Part shown: positions 25,006 to 33,514 of the stretch, one piece after another | How the letters are laid out: each line of letters begins with the position of its first letter | Position numbering within the stretch: position 1 is the stretch's first letter | Translations under genes and position numbers: made by a program | Notes under the pieces: generated by a model | Told to the model about the DNA's origin: nothing | The model's database searches: none | What the model saw: only the letters and a program-made list of their open reading frames with translations | Assembly (NCBI GenBank): GCA_001603035.1 | Contig: LVAS01000063.1 | Span: 62,001 to 126,000 of the forward strand | DNA: 64,000 bases | Direction of reading: 5' to 3' | Origin: Clostridiales bacterium Firm_13 | Lineage (GTDB): Bacteria; Bacillota; Clostridia; Saccharofermentanales; Saccharofermentanaceae

Positions 25006-25599
25006 ATGCAGATTCATTTTCGACGAACACAATTTATTCGGGTCGCCGCCGAGATTGACCAATGCCCGCCGAGCGATCGGCCCGAGGTGGTTCTTGCCGG
25101 TAAGTCCAATGTCGGGAAATCATCGCTGATCAACGCGATCGCCGATAATAAGAAACTCGCAAGAGTCAGCCAGACGCCCGGTAAAACGCGTACCGTTAAC
25201 TATTTTGATGTAGATAATACGATCTATTTTGCCGATCTTCCCGGATACGGATACGCGAAAGCACCCAAGGATACGCAGCAGAAATTCGCGGCTCTTGTCG
25301 ACCGCTATTTTACATGCGGAAGACCGATCGCCCTTGTCCTTCTTCTCATCGATATTCGTCATACTCCGTCGTCGGAAGATGTATCGATGATCTCGTATCT
25401 AAATGCACAGAAGATTCCGTATTTTATTGTTTTCGCGAAATGTGATAAGTTTTCTCGGGCGCAACTTGCCGTGCGACTGTCAGAGATGGCTGTCGATCTG
25501 GATATTCGCGATATGGGAATCTGCTTTGCGGTATCCGCTGAAAAGAAACTCGGGTTAGAAGATCTCCGCGATGCGATATCCGCGTTCTTATTTCCGTAA
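25006..25599 (+). CDS. engB: Ribosome biogenesis GTP-binding protein EngB/YsxC
   Basis: A 197-residue GTPase needed for 50S subunit assembly. Motifs are G1 LAGKSNVGKSSLIN, a switch I region SQTPGKTRTVNYF, G3 FADLPGYGYAKAP, G4 FAKCDK and G5 FAVSAEKKLGLEDL. The start at ATG 25006 gives the usual N-terminus before the G1 loop (RRTQFIRVAAEIDQCP) and follows GGAGCGG; open frame upstream to 24826 is not conserved in type. It diverges from the PRPP synthetase pair and is followed by comEC. Confidence 0.95.
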   Translation: MQIHFRRTQFIRVAAEIDQCPPSDRPEVVLAGKSNVGKSSLINAIADNKKLARVSQTPGKTRTVNYFDVDNTIYFADLPGYGYAKAPKDTQQKFAALVDRYFTCGRPIALVLLLIDIRHTPSSEDVSMISYLNAQKIPYFIVFAKCDKFSRAQLAVRLSEMAVDLDIRDMGICFAVSAEKKLGLEDLRDAISAFLFP

Positions 25600-25700
25600 A
25601 AGAGAACCTTTTTGACCGCAATTGTCGAATATCTCGCGCCGCTGCTTTCACTATTTTCTATACAATGACCCTGCTTTACAAAAGAGGGGGGGTGTATGGA

Positions 25701-28187
25701 ATGAGACAAGCGATTTTTTCGATGAACAGGATAGAGAGGGCTGTCACGCGTAACGCAATCCGTCTGACAACTCGATTTCGCGACTTACTCCGTTTGCTTG
25801 ACGAAGAATGCGGAATCCTTCATCGAGCCTTCTACGCAAGGCCGTTTGTCGGAATTGCATTGAATGCTTTTTCCGGAATTGCAATCGCGTATCGAACAGA
25901 CACAATATCGCTGATTTTACTCCTCCTTCTGTCCTTTTCCGTTCAATGTCTCGGCGTCTGCTATTACTTCCGCGCGTCATCTTCCTTGCGCTCCTCCTTA
26001 TTGGTGCTGATTCTCGCCTTGCTTTTTACGGTATATTGTGCGGCGACGTTCCTTGTGAACGAACAAGCCGCTCGACATTTTTTGGCGGAAAGAGTGCGAG
26101 AGGGACGGGTATATGACGAGTATGCCGTACGGGTACTCACTTCTCGTAATCCGGATAAGAGCGGTCAGAGTTATATCGTCGACTTAGGCGGAGGAGTAAG
26201 AGCTGTCTGGTTTTCTTCAAGTGATACGTTTGACATTGGTTCCAATCTTTATGTGACCGGACGAATGCAAGAAATGGAGTCACCCGGAAATCCGGGAGAA
26301 TTTGATCGGAGGGATTATTACCGCCGAAAGGGGATTCTTCTCGAGCTTGTGTCGTATGATGGGAATTTCTCCGTAGATACATCCTCACCTGTACGACTGT
26401 CTGCTTTTGAACGAGCGGGCGTAGAATGTGAGCGATTGCGCCAATTTCTTTTCGATCGTTGGACCGGCGTCATAGGCGAGGATGCCGGATTACTTTGCGG
26501 AATGTTGTGGGGGGATACATCCGGTATGAGTAAAGACCTTCGCTATATTTTCCGGCGAAGCAATCTCTCTCACCTTACGGCGGTTTCTGGTGCAAACGTG
26601 TCTTTCTTTCTTGTTCCCGTCACGTATTTCGTCAAGAAAATGACATCCGCGCGAAGTACGAGAGTCGTCCTGTCGCTTCTGTTTCTTTGCTTCTTCGGAT
26701 TTCTTACCGGCTGGAGTTATTCGGTCTCGCGAGCGCTCTTTCCGATCGGGTGCGTTCTTGTCGGAAAGCTGTTTTCGCAGAAGATTTGTCCGTTTTCGCT
26801 TCTTATGTGTTCTTTTTGCATTTTGATGTGTATCGACCCGCATGCGGCAATGGATTATGGATTTCGGCTGTCATTTTCGGCGGTTCTCGCCATTTTGATA
26901 CTTTCGCCGCGTATGACCGCCTTCTTGGAACGGCATTTCCCGATTCCTCCTTTTCTCAGCGGTCTACTTGCGGGGACCGCCGCGGCAGAGATCGGAATGA
27001 TACCGTGGCTTCTGACTTTGAACGGAAGACTTTCGCCGACTCTTCTCGCCATATCGATCGGCGGCGGACTCTTAGCGGAGGGGATTACTTTATTCTCCGT
27101 TCCCGCAACGATAATTATTTCCACATTTGGGGCATTCCCTGCGACGATTCCGTTTCTTCGCATCGTCAGTCTTCCGGTGCAAGGTCTTCTTTTTTTACTC
27201 CGAACTCTCGGCGAAATAGGTTCGAAAGAGATGAGCGGAGTCCTTCGCCTCGCCTCGGTCGACTTGGCTCTTCTTTTCGGCACGATCCTTATCGTGATAC
27301 TACTCTTGATGCCGCGTTCCGCGTTTCGAAAAGTGGGGATGGGGATTGCGTTTACTCTTGTCGTAATTGGCGCTTCCAATACCATCTCGAATTATCTTAG
27401 ATTGCCGGAAGTACTTTGCGTCTATGCGGATGTCGGTCAAGGTGATTGCGCCCTCGTTATGACAAAAGGCGGAAGGAGCATTCTGATTGACGGCGGGGTA
27501 GAAAAAATGGGGGAGGACGTTGTTCTTCCGCTCCTGGACTCTTTCGGGATCGACTCTCCAGATGTTACCGTACTTACGCACGCGCATGCAGATCACGGCG
27601 GCGGGTTCATTGCACTCGCGAACGTCGGGCGACTTGACACACTTGTTGTCTCCGGTCTCCCTGAAAAAAGTGAACTCGACGCACTATTTTCTGTGTGTAA
27701 GAATCAATCGACGCAAATCCAAATCTGGAAAAAAGGTGATAGAATACAAATATCCGACCGAATATCAATGGAAGTGATTTCGCCGGAACCCGGCTCAGAC
27801 GGGGCCGGAAATGAAGACTCTCTGGTCTTTCTTCTGCATGCGGAACAGACAGACTTTCTCTTTACTGGGGACATAGGCGAAGAGACGGAAGAGAAATTAC
27901 TCCTTCAGCCGGAACTTCCGACGCAATTGGAGGCGACCGACATACTCAAAGTGGCACATCACGGAAGTCGCTACTCTTCAACCGAAGATTTTTTGTCGGC
28001 AGTCACCCCGAAAGCGGCGATCATCAGCGTCGGCCGCAATCAATACGGGCACCCGTCCGATGAGACGATCGGGCGACTGAATGACATCTCTTCCGACATC
28101 TATCGCACGGATCGGGGCGGTGCGGTGATGGTTCGCGTTTACAGCGATTACTACAGTATCAATTCTTACCGGGACGAATATAAATAA
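25701..28187 (+). CDS. comEC: ComEC/Rec2-family DNA internalisation protein
   Basis: An 828-residue membrane protein that forms the channel for single-stranded DNA uptake. Order: N-terminal helices, an OB-like extracellular domain (AVRVLTSRNPDKSGQSYIVDL to GEFDRRDYYRRKGI), the competence domain of many helices (HLTAVSGANVSFFLVPV), and a C-terminal metallo-beta-lactamase domain (DVGQGDCALVMT, LTHAHADHGGG, FTGDIGEE, VAHHGSRYSS). The metal ligands HAHADH are intact. ATG 25701 was chosen behind a G-rich ribosome site; the frame is open 12 codons earlier. comEC then holA is a frequent clostridial order. No other competence genes are in the window. Confidence 0.93.
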   Translation: MRQAIFSMNRIERAVTRNAIRLTTRFRDLLRLLDEECGILHRAFYARPFVGIALNAFSGIAIAYRTDTISLILLLLLSFSVQCLGVCYYFRASSSLRSSLLVLILALLFTVYCAATFLVNEQAARHFLAERVREGRVYDEYAVRVLTSRNPDKSGQSYIVDLGGGVRAVWFSSSDTFDIGSNLYVTGRMQEMESPGNPGEFDRRDYYRRKGILLELVSYDGNFSVDTSSPVRLSAFERAGVECERLRQFLFDRWTGVIGEDAGLLCGMLWGDTSGMSKDLRYIFRRSNLSHLTAVSGANVSFFLVPVTYFVKKMTSARSTRVVLSLLFLCFFGFLTGWSYSVSRALFPIGCVLVGKLFSQKICPFSLLMCSFCILMCIDPHAAMDYGFRLSFSAVLAILILSPRMTAFLERHFPIPPFLSGLLAGTAAAEIGMIPWLLTLNGRLSPTLLAISIGGGLLAEGITLFSVPATIIISTFGAFPATIPFLRIVSLPVQGLLFLLRTLGEIGSKEMSGVLRLASVDLALLFGTILIVILLLMPRSAFRKVGMGIAFTLVVIGASNTISNYLRLPEVLCVYADVGQGDCALVMTKGGRSILIDGGVEKMGEDVVLPLLDSFGIDSPDVTVLTHAHADHGGGFIALANVGRLDTLVVSGLPEKSELDALFSVCKNQSTQIQIWKKGDRIQISDRISMEVISPEPGSDGAGNEDSLVFLLHAEQTDFLFTGDIGEETEEKLLLQPELPTQLEATDILKVAHHGSRYSSTEDFLSAVTPKAAIISVGRNQYGHPSDETIGRLNDISSDIYRTDRGGAVMVRVYSDYYSINSYRDEYK

Positions 28188-28199
28188 AGGAGACGACAA

Positions 28200-29270
28200 A
28201 TGGGTAAACCGGCAAAAAAGACGGGCGCAAAATCAGATTCATCCTCCTCTCCGTTGACAAGCTACGAAGCAATTGCGGCCGCGCTAAAATCCGGAAATAC
28301 TTCGAATTTTTACTTGTTATTCGGAGACGAGGATTATCTGATTGAAAGAGTCATCAAAATGTTGGAAAGACTTTTGATTGCTCCCGGTTGTCAGGATACC
28401 GATCTCTATTCTCTTGACTGTGCGGGGAACGCTCCCGATTCTGAGAAATTGTACGAATGGATCGCGACGCCTCCGTTTCTTTCCTCCCGACGCCTCGTCG
28501 TCTTGAAGAACACGGCGCTCTTTTCGACCAAATCTCCGGATACTCCGACTCGACTGGAAGAATATACAAATATCTTTCGCAAAATCCCGGAATTCTCTTG
28601 CTTGGTTCTTTGGGAAGACAAAGTGGATCGCCGCAAAAAGGTGATGTATGAGGCGGCGATTTCCGCCGGCGTTGTCTCTGAGATCGACAGAAGAAGTGCG
28701 GATGAGTTAAGCCGATGGGCGGCGCAAACTCTTTCTCGAAACGGAGTGAAGATTCGTGTAGACGCGATCGGAAGTCTTGTTGACAGGACAGACGGAAGTA
28801 TGCGAGTCATGGAAAACGAAGTTCAGAAAATCATACTTTCAGCCCAGAACAGAGGCATAACAGAATTGTCATTGGAAGACATTGACGAGATGTGTATTCC
28901 CGACATTCGGGGATCCGTGTTTCAGATGACGGATGCGATCGGCGCCAAGAACACGGAGCGCGCATTGCGCGTTCTTGATACGCTAATTTCCATGAAAGAA
29001 CCGATTCCGAGAATTCGGTTTATGTTGTCTCGGCACATCAGACAACTAATTTGCGCCAAAGAACTGGGCAGCCCGGATCGTGTGATCGCCACACTCAAAG
29101 TTGTCCCTTTTGTAGCACGAAATCTTGTGAATCAATCTCGAAGTTTTTCGATGTCTGAACTGCTCAAACTCTATGAAGCTTGCGCGGCTTCGGATCTTTC
29201 GGTCAAAACTGGAAAAATGGAGGACCGTCTATCCCTAGAGATGCTGCTTCTTTCTGCCGGAAAGGGCTGA
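28200..29270 (+). CDS. holA: DNA polymerase III subunit delta
   Basis: A 356-residue clamp-loader subunit that opens the sliding clamp. It begins with a Lys/Ser-rich stretch, then SNFYLLFGDEDYLIERVIKMLE, the HolA N-terminal motif, followed by PPFLSSRRLVVLKNT and LVLWEDKVDRRKKV. The middle domain has LVDRTDGSMRVMENEVQKI and the C-terminal collar domain begins VFQMTDAIGAKN and includes IRFMLSRHIRQLI. AAGGAGACGAC precedes the ATG, twelve bases after comEC, so the two genes are coupled. Confidence 0.93.
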   Translation: MGKPAKKTGAKSDSSSSPLTSYEAIAAALKSGNTSNFYLLFGDEDYLIERVIKMLERLLIAPGCQDTDLYSLDCAGNAPDSEKLYEWIATPPFLSSRRLVVLKNTALFSTKSPDTPTRLEEYTNIFRKIPEFSCLVLWEDKVDRRKKVMYEAAISAGVVSEIDRRSADELSRWAAQTLSRNGVKIRVDAIGSLVDRTDGSMRVMENEVQKIILSAQNRGITELSLEDIDEMCIPDIRGSVFQMTDAIGAKNTERALRVLDTLISMKEPIPRIRFMLSRHIRQLICAKELGSPDRVIATLKVVPFVARNLVNQSRSFSMSELLKLYEACAASDLSVKTGKMEDRLSLEMLLLSAGKG

Positions 29271-29297
29271 GGCCAACTCACTTTCTTATGGTTTTCA

Positions 29298-29326
29298 TTG
29301 ACGGAGAACGCGGATTAGGATAAAAT
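29298..29326 (+). promoter_or_regulatory. Promoter of the isocitrate dehydrogenase gene
   Basis: TTGACG (29298-29303) and TAAAAT (29321-29326) with 17-base spacing, 37 bases before the icd start. Confidence 0.7.
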
Positions 29327-29362
29327 CAACGCGATTTTGTACGGATATTGGAGGATGACTAC

Positions 29363-30568
29363 ATGGCGAAAATTCAGATGAAGACTCCGCTTGTCGAGAT
29401 GGACGGCGATGAAATGACAAGGGTCATTTGGCAACAGATTAAAGATATTGTTCTTTCCCCGTTTGTCGATCTTAAGACGGAGTACTTCGATCTTTCGCTG
29501 GTAAACCGAGATGCGACGGATGACAGGGTTACCGTCGAATCGGCGCTCCGTACGAAAGAGCTCGGCGTCGCGGTTAAATGTGCGACGATAACTCCTAACG
29601 CACAACGCATGGAGGAATACACCCTCAAGAAAATGTGGAAGAGCCCCAACGGCACAATCCGAGCGATTCTCGACGGCACGGTGTTTCGCGCTCCGATACT
29701 CGTCGACGGAATCACGCCGTATGTATCCTGCTGGAAGAAGCCGATTACAATTGCTCGTCACGCGTACGGCGATGTCTATCGCGATTCTGAAATGTATGTT
29801 CCGGGAGAGGCACTTGCGGAGCTTGTCGTTACTTTCCCCGACGGTACGACCAAAAGGCAGGAGATTCACCGTTTTGACGGCCCCGGCATCCTCCTTGGTA
29901 TGCACAATACGGACCGTTCGATCGAAGCATTTGCCCGCTCCTGCTTTACCTATGCTTTGGATATTAAGCAGGACCTCTGGTTTGCGACGAAGGACACCAT
30001 TTCCAAAACTTACGATCATCGATTCAAAGACATCTTTCAGGAAGTGTTTGACAGCGACTTTGCGAGCCGCTTTGCTGAAGCAGGCATCTCGTACTTCTAT
30101 ACACTGATCGATGATGTTGTCGCCAGAATTATGCGCTCGGAGGGTGGAATACTCTGGGCATGTAAGAATTACGACGGCGATGTAATGTCGGATATGGTTG
30201 CGTCTGCTTGCGGAAGTCTTGCCATGATGACGTCCGTGCTTGTATCTCCTGACGGCAAATACGAATATGAAGCGGCGCACGGAACGGTAACGCGTCATTA
30301 TTACAAGTATCTGAAGGGCGAGAAGACTTCGACCAATCCGATGGCGACGCTGTTTGCGTGGTCCGGTGCCCTCAAAAAGAGAGGACAACTCGATCAGTTG
30401 CCGGAACTTGTCGCTTTTGCCGAGCGCCTTGAGATTGCTTCTATCCAAGTGATCGAAGATGGTATCGTTACCGGAGACTTGGCTGTTCTTCTTGAGGACC
30501 GTGAGAAGACAGTTGTAAATACGGAAGGTTTTCTACAAGCCATTGCCGACAAATTAAACGAGCTCTGA
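29363..30568 (+). CDS. icd: NADP-dependent isocitrate dehydrogenase, eukaryote-like (type II) form
   Basis: A 401-residue cytoplasmic enzyme converting isocitrate to 2-oxoglutarate with NADP+. The type II signatures are EMDGDEMTRVIW at the N-terminus, KCATITPNAQRMEEY, FRAPILVDGITPYV, the metal site LIDDVVARIM with NYDGDVMSDMVA, and AAHGTVTRHYYKY, whose Arg-His pair favours NADP. STNPMATLFAWSGAL is also characteristic. ATG 29363 follows GGAGGA at seven bases. It has its own promoter. Presence of Icd suggests at least an oxidative half-cycle for glutamate synthesis; citrate synthase and aconitase are not in the window. Confidence 0.94.
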   Translation: MAKIQMKTPLVEMDGDEMTRVIWQQIKDIVLSPFVDLKTEYFDLSLVNRDATDDRVTVESALRTKELGVAVKCATITPNAQRMEEYTLKKMWKSPNGTIRAILDGTVFRAPILVDGITPYVSCWKKPITIARHAYGDVYRDSEMYVPGEALAELVVTFPDGTTKRQEIHRFDGPGILLGMHNTDRSIEAFARSCFTYALDIKQDLWFATKDTISKTYDHRFKDIFQEVFDSDFASRFAEAGISYFYTLIDDVVARIMRSEGGILWACKNYDGDVMSDMVASACGSLAMMTSVLVSPDGKYEYEAAHGTVTRHYYKYLKGEKTSTNPMATLFAWSGALKKRGQLDQLPELVAFAERLEIASIQVIEDGIVTGDLAVLLEDREKTVVNTEGFLQAIADKLNEL

Positions 30569-30601
30569 TCCTGTTGATGCGATTTCTAAGGAGGAGAAGA
30601 T

Positions 30602-31120
30602 ATGAGTTATTTTGATACATGGAACAAAAAGATCGAGGATTCATCCGATCAAACCAAGTACACGCAGTATGTTCAACGCTATTATGAATTGGAGCGCCAG
30701 GCGTATGATCGTATTCTGAGCGCGTATCCGGATAATTCGCAACTGATTTCTGCGACCGCTTCGGAAATGGCGAGTGTTCTGGGATTTCCGCCCGACGAAA
30801 TGGATGTTTTTCTGGGTTTCTTGGACGGCATCTCGAGCAGTGTGGAGGACCCCATTCAGCTGGAAGAAGTTTCGGATGAAACGGCAATTGATCTCAAAAT
30901 CGACTATGAGAAGCTTTATTGGAATATGCGCGACGCAAAGGCGGATTGGCTTTACAATCTTGCCTCTTGGGACACCGTTCTTCCCAAAGAGCGCCGCGCC
31001 GAGATTACAAAGGACTTCCGACGTGCGAATATCGCTCACGTAGAAAAGATCGGACGCAACGATCCCTGTCCCTGCGGAAGTGGGAAAAAGTTCAAGAATT
31101 GTTGCATGGGCAAAAACTGA
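30602..31120 (+). CDS. SEC-C motif protein of unknown function
   Basis: A 172-residue soluble protein. The first 140 residues are acidic and helical ([40 protein letters not shown]), and the C-terminus is a complete SEC-C zinc motif, [18 protein letters not shown], as at the end of SecA (compare the secA gene at 44329). The Zn-binding Cys-x-Cys and Cys-Cys are present. SEC-C motifs bind zinc and mediate contacts with SecB or ribosomes; the partner here is unknown. AGGAGG stands before the ATG. It lies between icd and radC. Confidence 0.8.
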   Translation: MSYFDTWNKKIEDSSDQTKYTQYVQRYYELERQAYDRILSAYPDNSQLISATASEMASVLGFPPDEMDVFLGFLDGISSSVEDPIQLEEVSDETAIDLKIDYEKLYWNMRDAKADWLYNLASWDTVLPKERRAEITKDFRRANIAHVEKIGRNDPCPCGSGKKFKNCCMGKN

Positions 31121-31191
31121 TTTTTAACGTAACCGTTTTATTTCTTTCCGTTTGTTTTGTTTTCTCCGCGGTTAAGAAAAGGAGAAGCAAA

Positions 31192-31884
31192 ATGTCAATT
31201 TCAATGCAAAGCCTCCCCGAATCAAGTCGGCCGTATGAACGGCTCGAGCATTTTGGGGAGGCTTCTCTTTCGGATGCCGAATTACTGGCTATTCTCTTTC
31301 GAAGCGGATCCAGCGGACGTTCCTCTTTGGAATTGGCGCAGGAAGTACTTCGATCGGATGTGTCAAATAAAGGTATCTCATTTTTGAGAGATATCAGTCT
31401 TGAAGAACTGATGGGGTATAAAGGTGTCGGAAAGGTCAAAGCAATAACCATTAAAGCCGCTCTGGAGATCGGCAAACGGTCGATGCGAGCGGATCCGTTT
31501 TGGAAGAATCAATCGATCTCCGGTCCGAAGGACGCGATTGCAATCTTTGAAAACGAGTTGTTGCATTTAAAAAGAGAAGAGGTCCACGTTCTACTCCTTG
31601 ACACTCGCCATCGGGTTATTCGTCGCGTACTTGTCTCTGCCGGCGGCCTTTCGTCTGCCGGACTTTATCCCCGAGAGTTATTTCGCGAAGCGATCAAGGC
31701 AAACGCATCGGCGATTGTACTCGCACACAATCATCCAAGCGGAGACCCGAAACCGAGTCCGGATGATATTTCAACGACAAACAGCCTCCAAAAGGCCGCA
31801 TTCATGATCGGTATTGAACTTGTCGACCATATTATTGTCGGTCACGGTTCTTCGACGAGTCTCAAGGAAATGGGGATCCTCTGA
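31192..31884 (+). CDS. radC: RadC/YeeS-family JAMM-domain protein
   Basis: A 230-residue member of the RadC family. The N-terminus has a helix-hairpin-helix-like segment (SDAELLAILFRSGSSG, LMGYKGVGKVKAITIKAALEIG) and the C-terminal half a JAB1/MPN metalloprotease-like fold with the metal motif VLAHNHPSGDPKPSPDD. A DNA repair role was long assumed but is not established. The start at 31192 follows AAGGAG; the open frame upstream overlaps the SEC-C gene in another phase. The gene precedes mreC, as in many clostridia. Confidence 0.92.
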   Translation: MSISMQSLPESSRPYERLEHFGEASLSDAELLAILFRSGSSGRSSLELAQEVLRSDVSNKGISFLRDISLEELMGYKGVGKVKAITIKAALEIGKRSMRADPFWKNQSISGPKDAIAIFENELLHLKREEVHVLLLDTRHRVIRRVLVSAGGLSSAGLYPRELFREAIKANASAIVLAHNHPSGDPKPSPDDISTTNSLQKAAFMIGIELVDHIIVGHGSSTSLKEMGIL

Positions 31885-31906
31885 GAGGGAAGTTCGAGAG
31901 AACTTG

Positions 31907-31915
31907 TGGTATACT
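31907..31915 (+). promoter_or_regulatory. Possible extended -10 promoter before mreC
   Basis: TGGTATACT (31907-31915) is an extended -10 element with no clear -35 partner, about 100 bases before mreC. It would let the mre genes be transcribed separately from radC. Confidence 0.4.
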
Positions 31916-32012
31916 TCACTTGATTCGGCGTGTGTGACTGCACTTTCGACCCTTTCGGCGTGCGTTTCATACAAAGGATAACAGATTGTTTTTACGCTTT
32001 TTGAGGTGAATC

Positions 32013-32912
32013 GTGTTTCGAAGATTGCTCGCCAACCGTGTATTTATACTTGTACTCGTAACGCTTCTTATTGTTGCGGTCATTTTCTTTGATTCGGTCA
32101 CGGGAAATCCCGTTCACGTTATTTCTACGCCTGTATCCTTGATCGTCGATCCCGTTCAGAAGGTCATCCGCGGAACCGGAAATAAAGTCGGCGACTTTTT
32201 CTCGGCCATTTCCGACGGAATGAAGATCCGAGAAGAGAACCAAAAACTACAGGAGCAGGTTGCCGAACTTCAATATCAAGTACAACAGGGTGAAGTTGCG
32301 ACACGGCGGTGGGAAGAACTGAAGGATGCTTTTCATATCCAGGATTCATTCGAGAATTACGATATCTACGGCGCATCTGTTCTTTCGCGTGAAGCGGACG
32401 AGTGGTTCAGTGTTTTCCGTGTTGATGCGGGTACGCACAGCGGAATTTCGATAACGGAAAAGAATCCTTCCTATGCGGTTGTCGACGCACAGATGAACCT
32501 TGTCGGTCGCGTGCTTTCTACGGATCTAACCTCATCTAAGGTCATGCCGATTCTCCACGAAGGGTTTTCCGTCAGCGCGAAGGTTAACTCGGTAAACGGT
32601 GCGGTCGTCAATGTTCACGGCGAGATCGAATTAAAGGAAAAGGGTCTCTGCATGGTGGATAGCATCCCGGAGCGTGCCGAGTTGAAGGTAGGAGACGAGC
32701 TTGTAACAAGTGGGAAGGGCGGTCTTTTCCCCGCAGGAATCCCCATCGGTGTGATTGTATCGATCGATGACAGTTCCGCGCTGAATCGAACGGCGACTGT
32801 GAAGCCATATAGTGATATTTCGGCATTAAACGATTGTTTCATCATGGTACCGGGGAAAGATGTACAGACAGATTCGGGAGATTTGACCGGCACACCGACA
32901 CCGGCGGCGTGA
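32013..32912 (+). CDS. mreC: Rod shape-determining protein MreC
   Basis: A 299-residue bitopic membrane protein that links the cytoskeletal MreB to the cell wall elongation enzymes. One N-terminal transmembrane helix (VFILVLVTLLIVAVIFF), a coiled coil (KIREENQKLQEQVAELQYQVQQ), then a double beta-barrel domain (GIAVV-like segments SYAVVDAQMNLVGRVLS, GDELVTSGKGGLFPAGIPIGVI). It ends with a Thr/Pro tail TPTPAA. The start is GTG 32013 behind GAGGTGA. mreB is not adjacent. It precedes mreD by 17 bases. Confidence 0.94.
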   Translation: MFRRLLANRVFILVLVTLLIVAVIFFDSVTGNPVHVISTPVSLIVDPVQKVIRGTGNKVGDFFSAISDGMKIREENQKLQEQVAELQYQVQQGEVATRRWEELKDAFHIQDSFENYDIYGASVLSREADEWFSVFRVDAGTHSGISITEKNPSYAVVDAQMNLVGRVLSTDLTSSKVMPILHEGFSVSAKVNSVNGAVVNVHGEIELKEKGLCMVDSIPERAELKVGDELVTSGKGGLFPAGIPIGVIVSIDDSSALNRTATVKPYSDISALNDCFIMVPGKDVQTDSGDLTGTPTPAA

Positions 32913-32929
32913 CGCAAAGGGGTATCAAG

Positions 32930-33514
32930 TTGAGCAGAAATGACCGAATTCGCCAGTTAGCTCTCTATGCGGTATATATCCTGATTCTCTCGACGGTTCA
33001 GGTGTCATTTCCGCAGTACCTGTCGTTTCGCGGACAAACTGCGGATCTGATGCTTGTCTTTGTCATTCTCGTCGGGTATTTTTTCGGACCGCTTGACGGC
33101 GCTGTTGTCGGACTTATTACCGGTTTCCTTCGCGACGTGCTTTCTGGTACGACACTTGGTATCGGCGCTTTGCTACTCATGTATGCGGGGCTTTTCGGAT
33201 CTTTGATCCTCTCGGGTAAATTTCATCGGAGAGCCGTTCTGGGTGCTCTTCAGGTTTTCCTTATTACTTTAGGCTATAAAGTAATCGGACATATGATTCG
33301 GTATTTTTTCCCGCTTATTATGGAACATGACAGTGTCTACTTGTCTTTTCGTCAAGTGATTTTGGACAGTATATTGCCGCAGCTTGCGGTGAATCTGGTC
33401 GCGTCGGTTCCCCTGATTCTACTACTTACTTATTTGGGACCTTATCGGCGCGGGTATATCCGTCAAGATGAGGACCAACGCTCCGGAATGGAGGAACTAT
33501 GGCGAACAAAATAA
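32930..33514 (+). CDS. mreD: Rod shape-determining protein MreD
   Basis: A 194-residue polytopic membrane protein of the elongasome. About six helices, including LILSTVQVSFPQYLSF, LMLVFVILVGYFFGPLDGAVVGLITGFLRDVLSG (the family signature) and LGIGALLLMYAGLFG. I chose TTG 32930 as start because AAAGGGG lies just upstream and it matches the usual N-terminus; the frame is open into mreC. The last 16 bases overlap mrdA. Confidence 0.9.
   Translation: MSRNDRIRQLALYAVYILILSTVQVSFPQYLSFRGQTADLMLVFVILVGYFFGPLDGAVVGLITGFLRDVLSGTTLGIGALLLMYAGLFGSLILSGKFHRRAVLGALQVFLITLGYKVIGHMIRYFFPLIMEHDSVYLSFRQVILDSILPQLAVNLVASVPLILLLTYLGPYRRGYIRQDEDQRSGMEELWRTK

Noticed and set aside
29315-30448. A long antisense open frame (377 codons) inside icd
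   Set aside because: The plus strand encodes a full, motif-complete isocitrate dehydrogenase over the same stretch; the antisense frame has no known motif and no ribosome binding site.
32834-32929. A longer MreD beginning inside mreC
   Set aside because: The extra residues are read out of frame with mreC and look non-protein-like; TTG 32930 has a good ribosome site.
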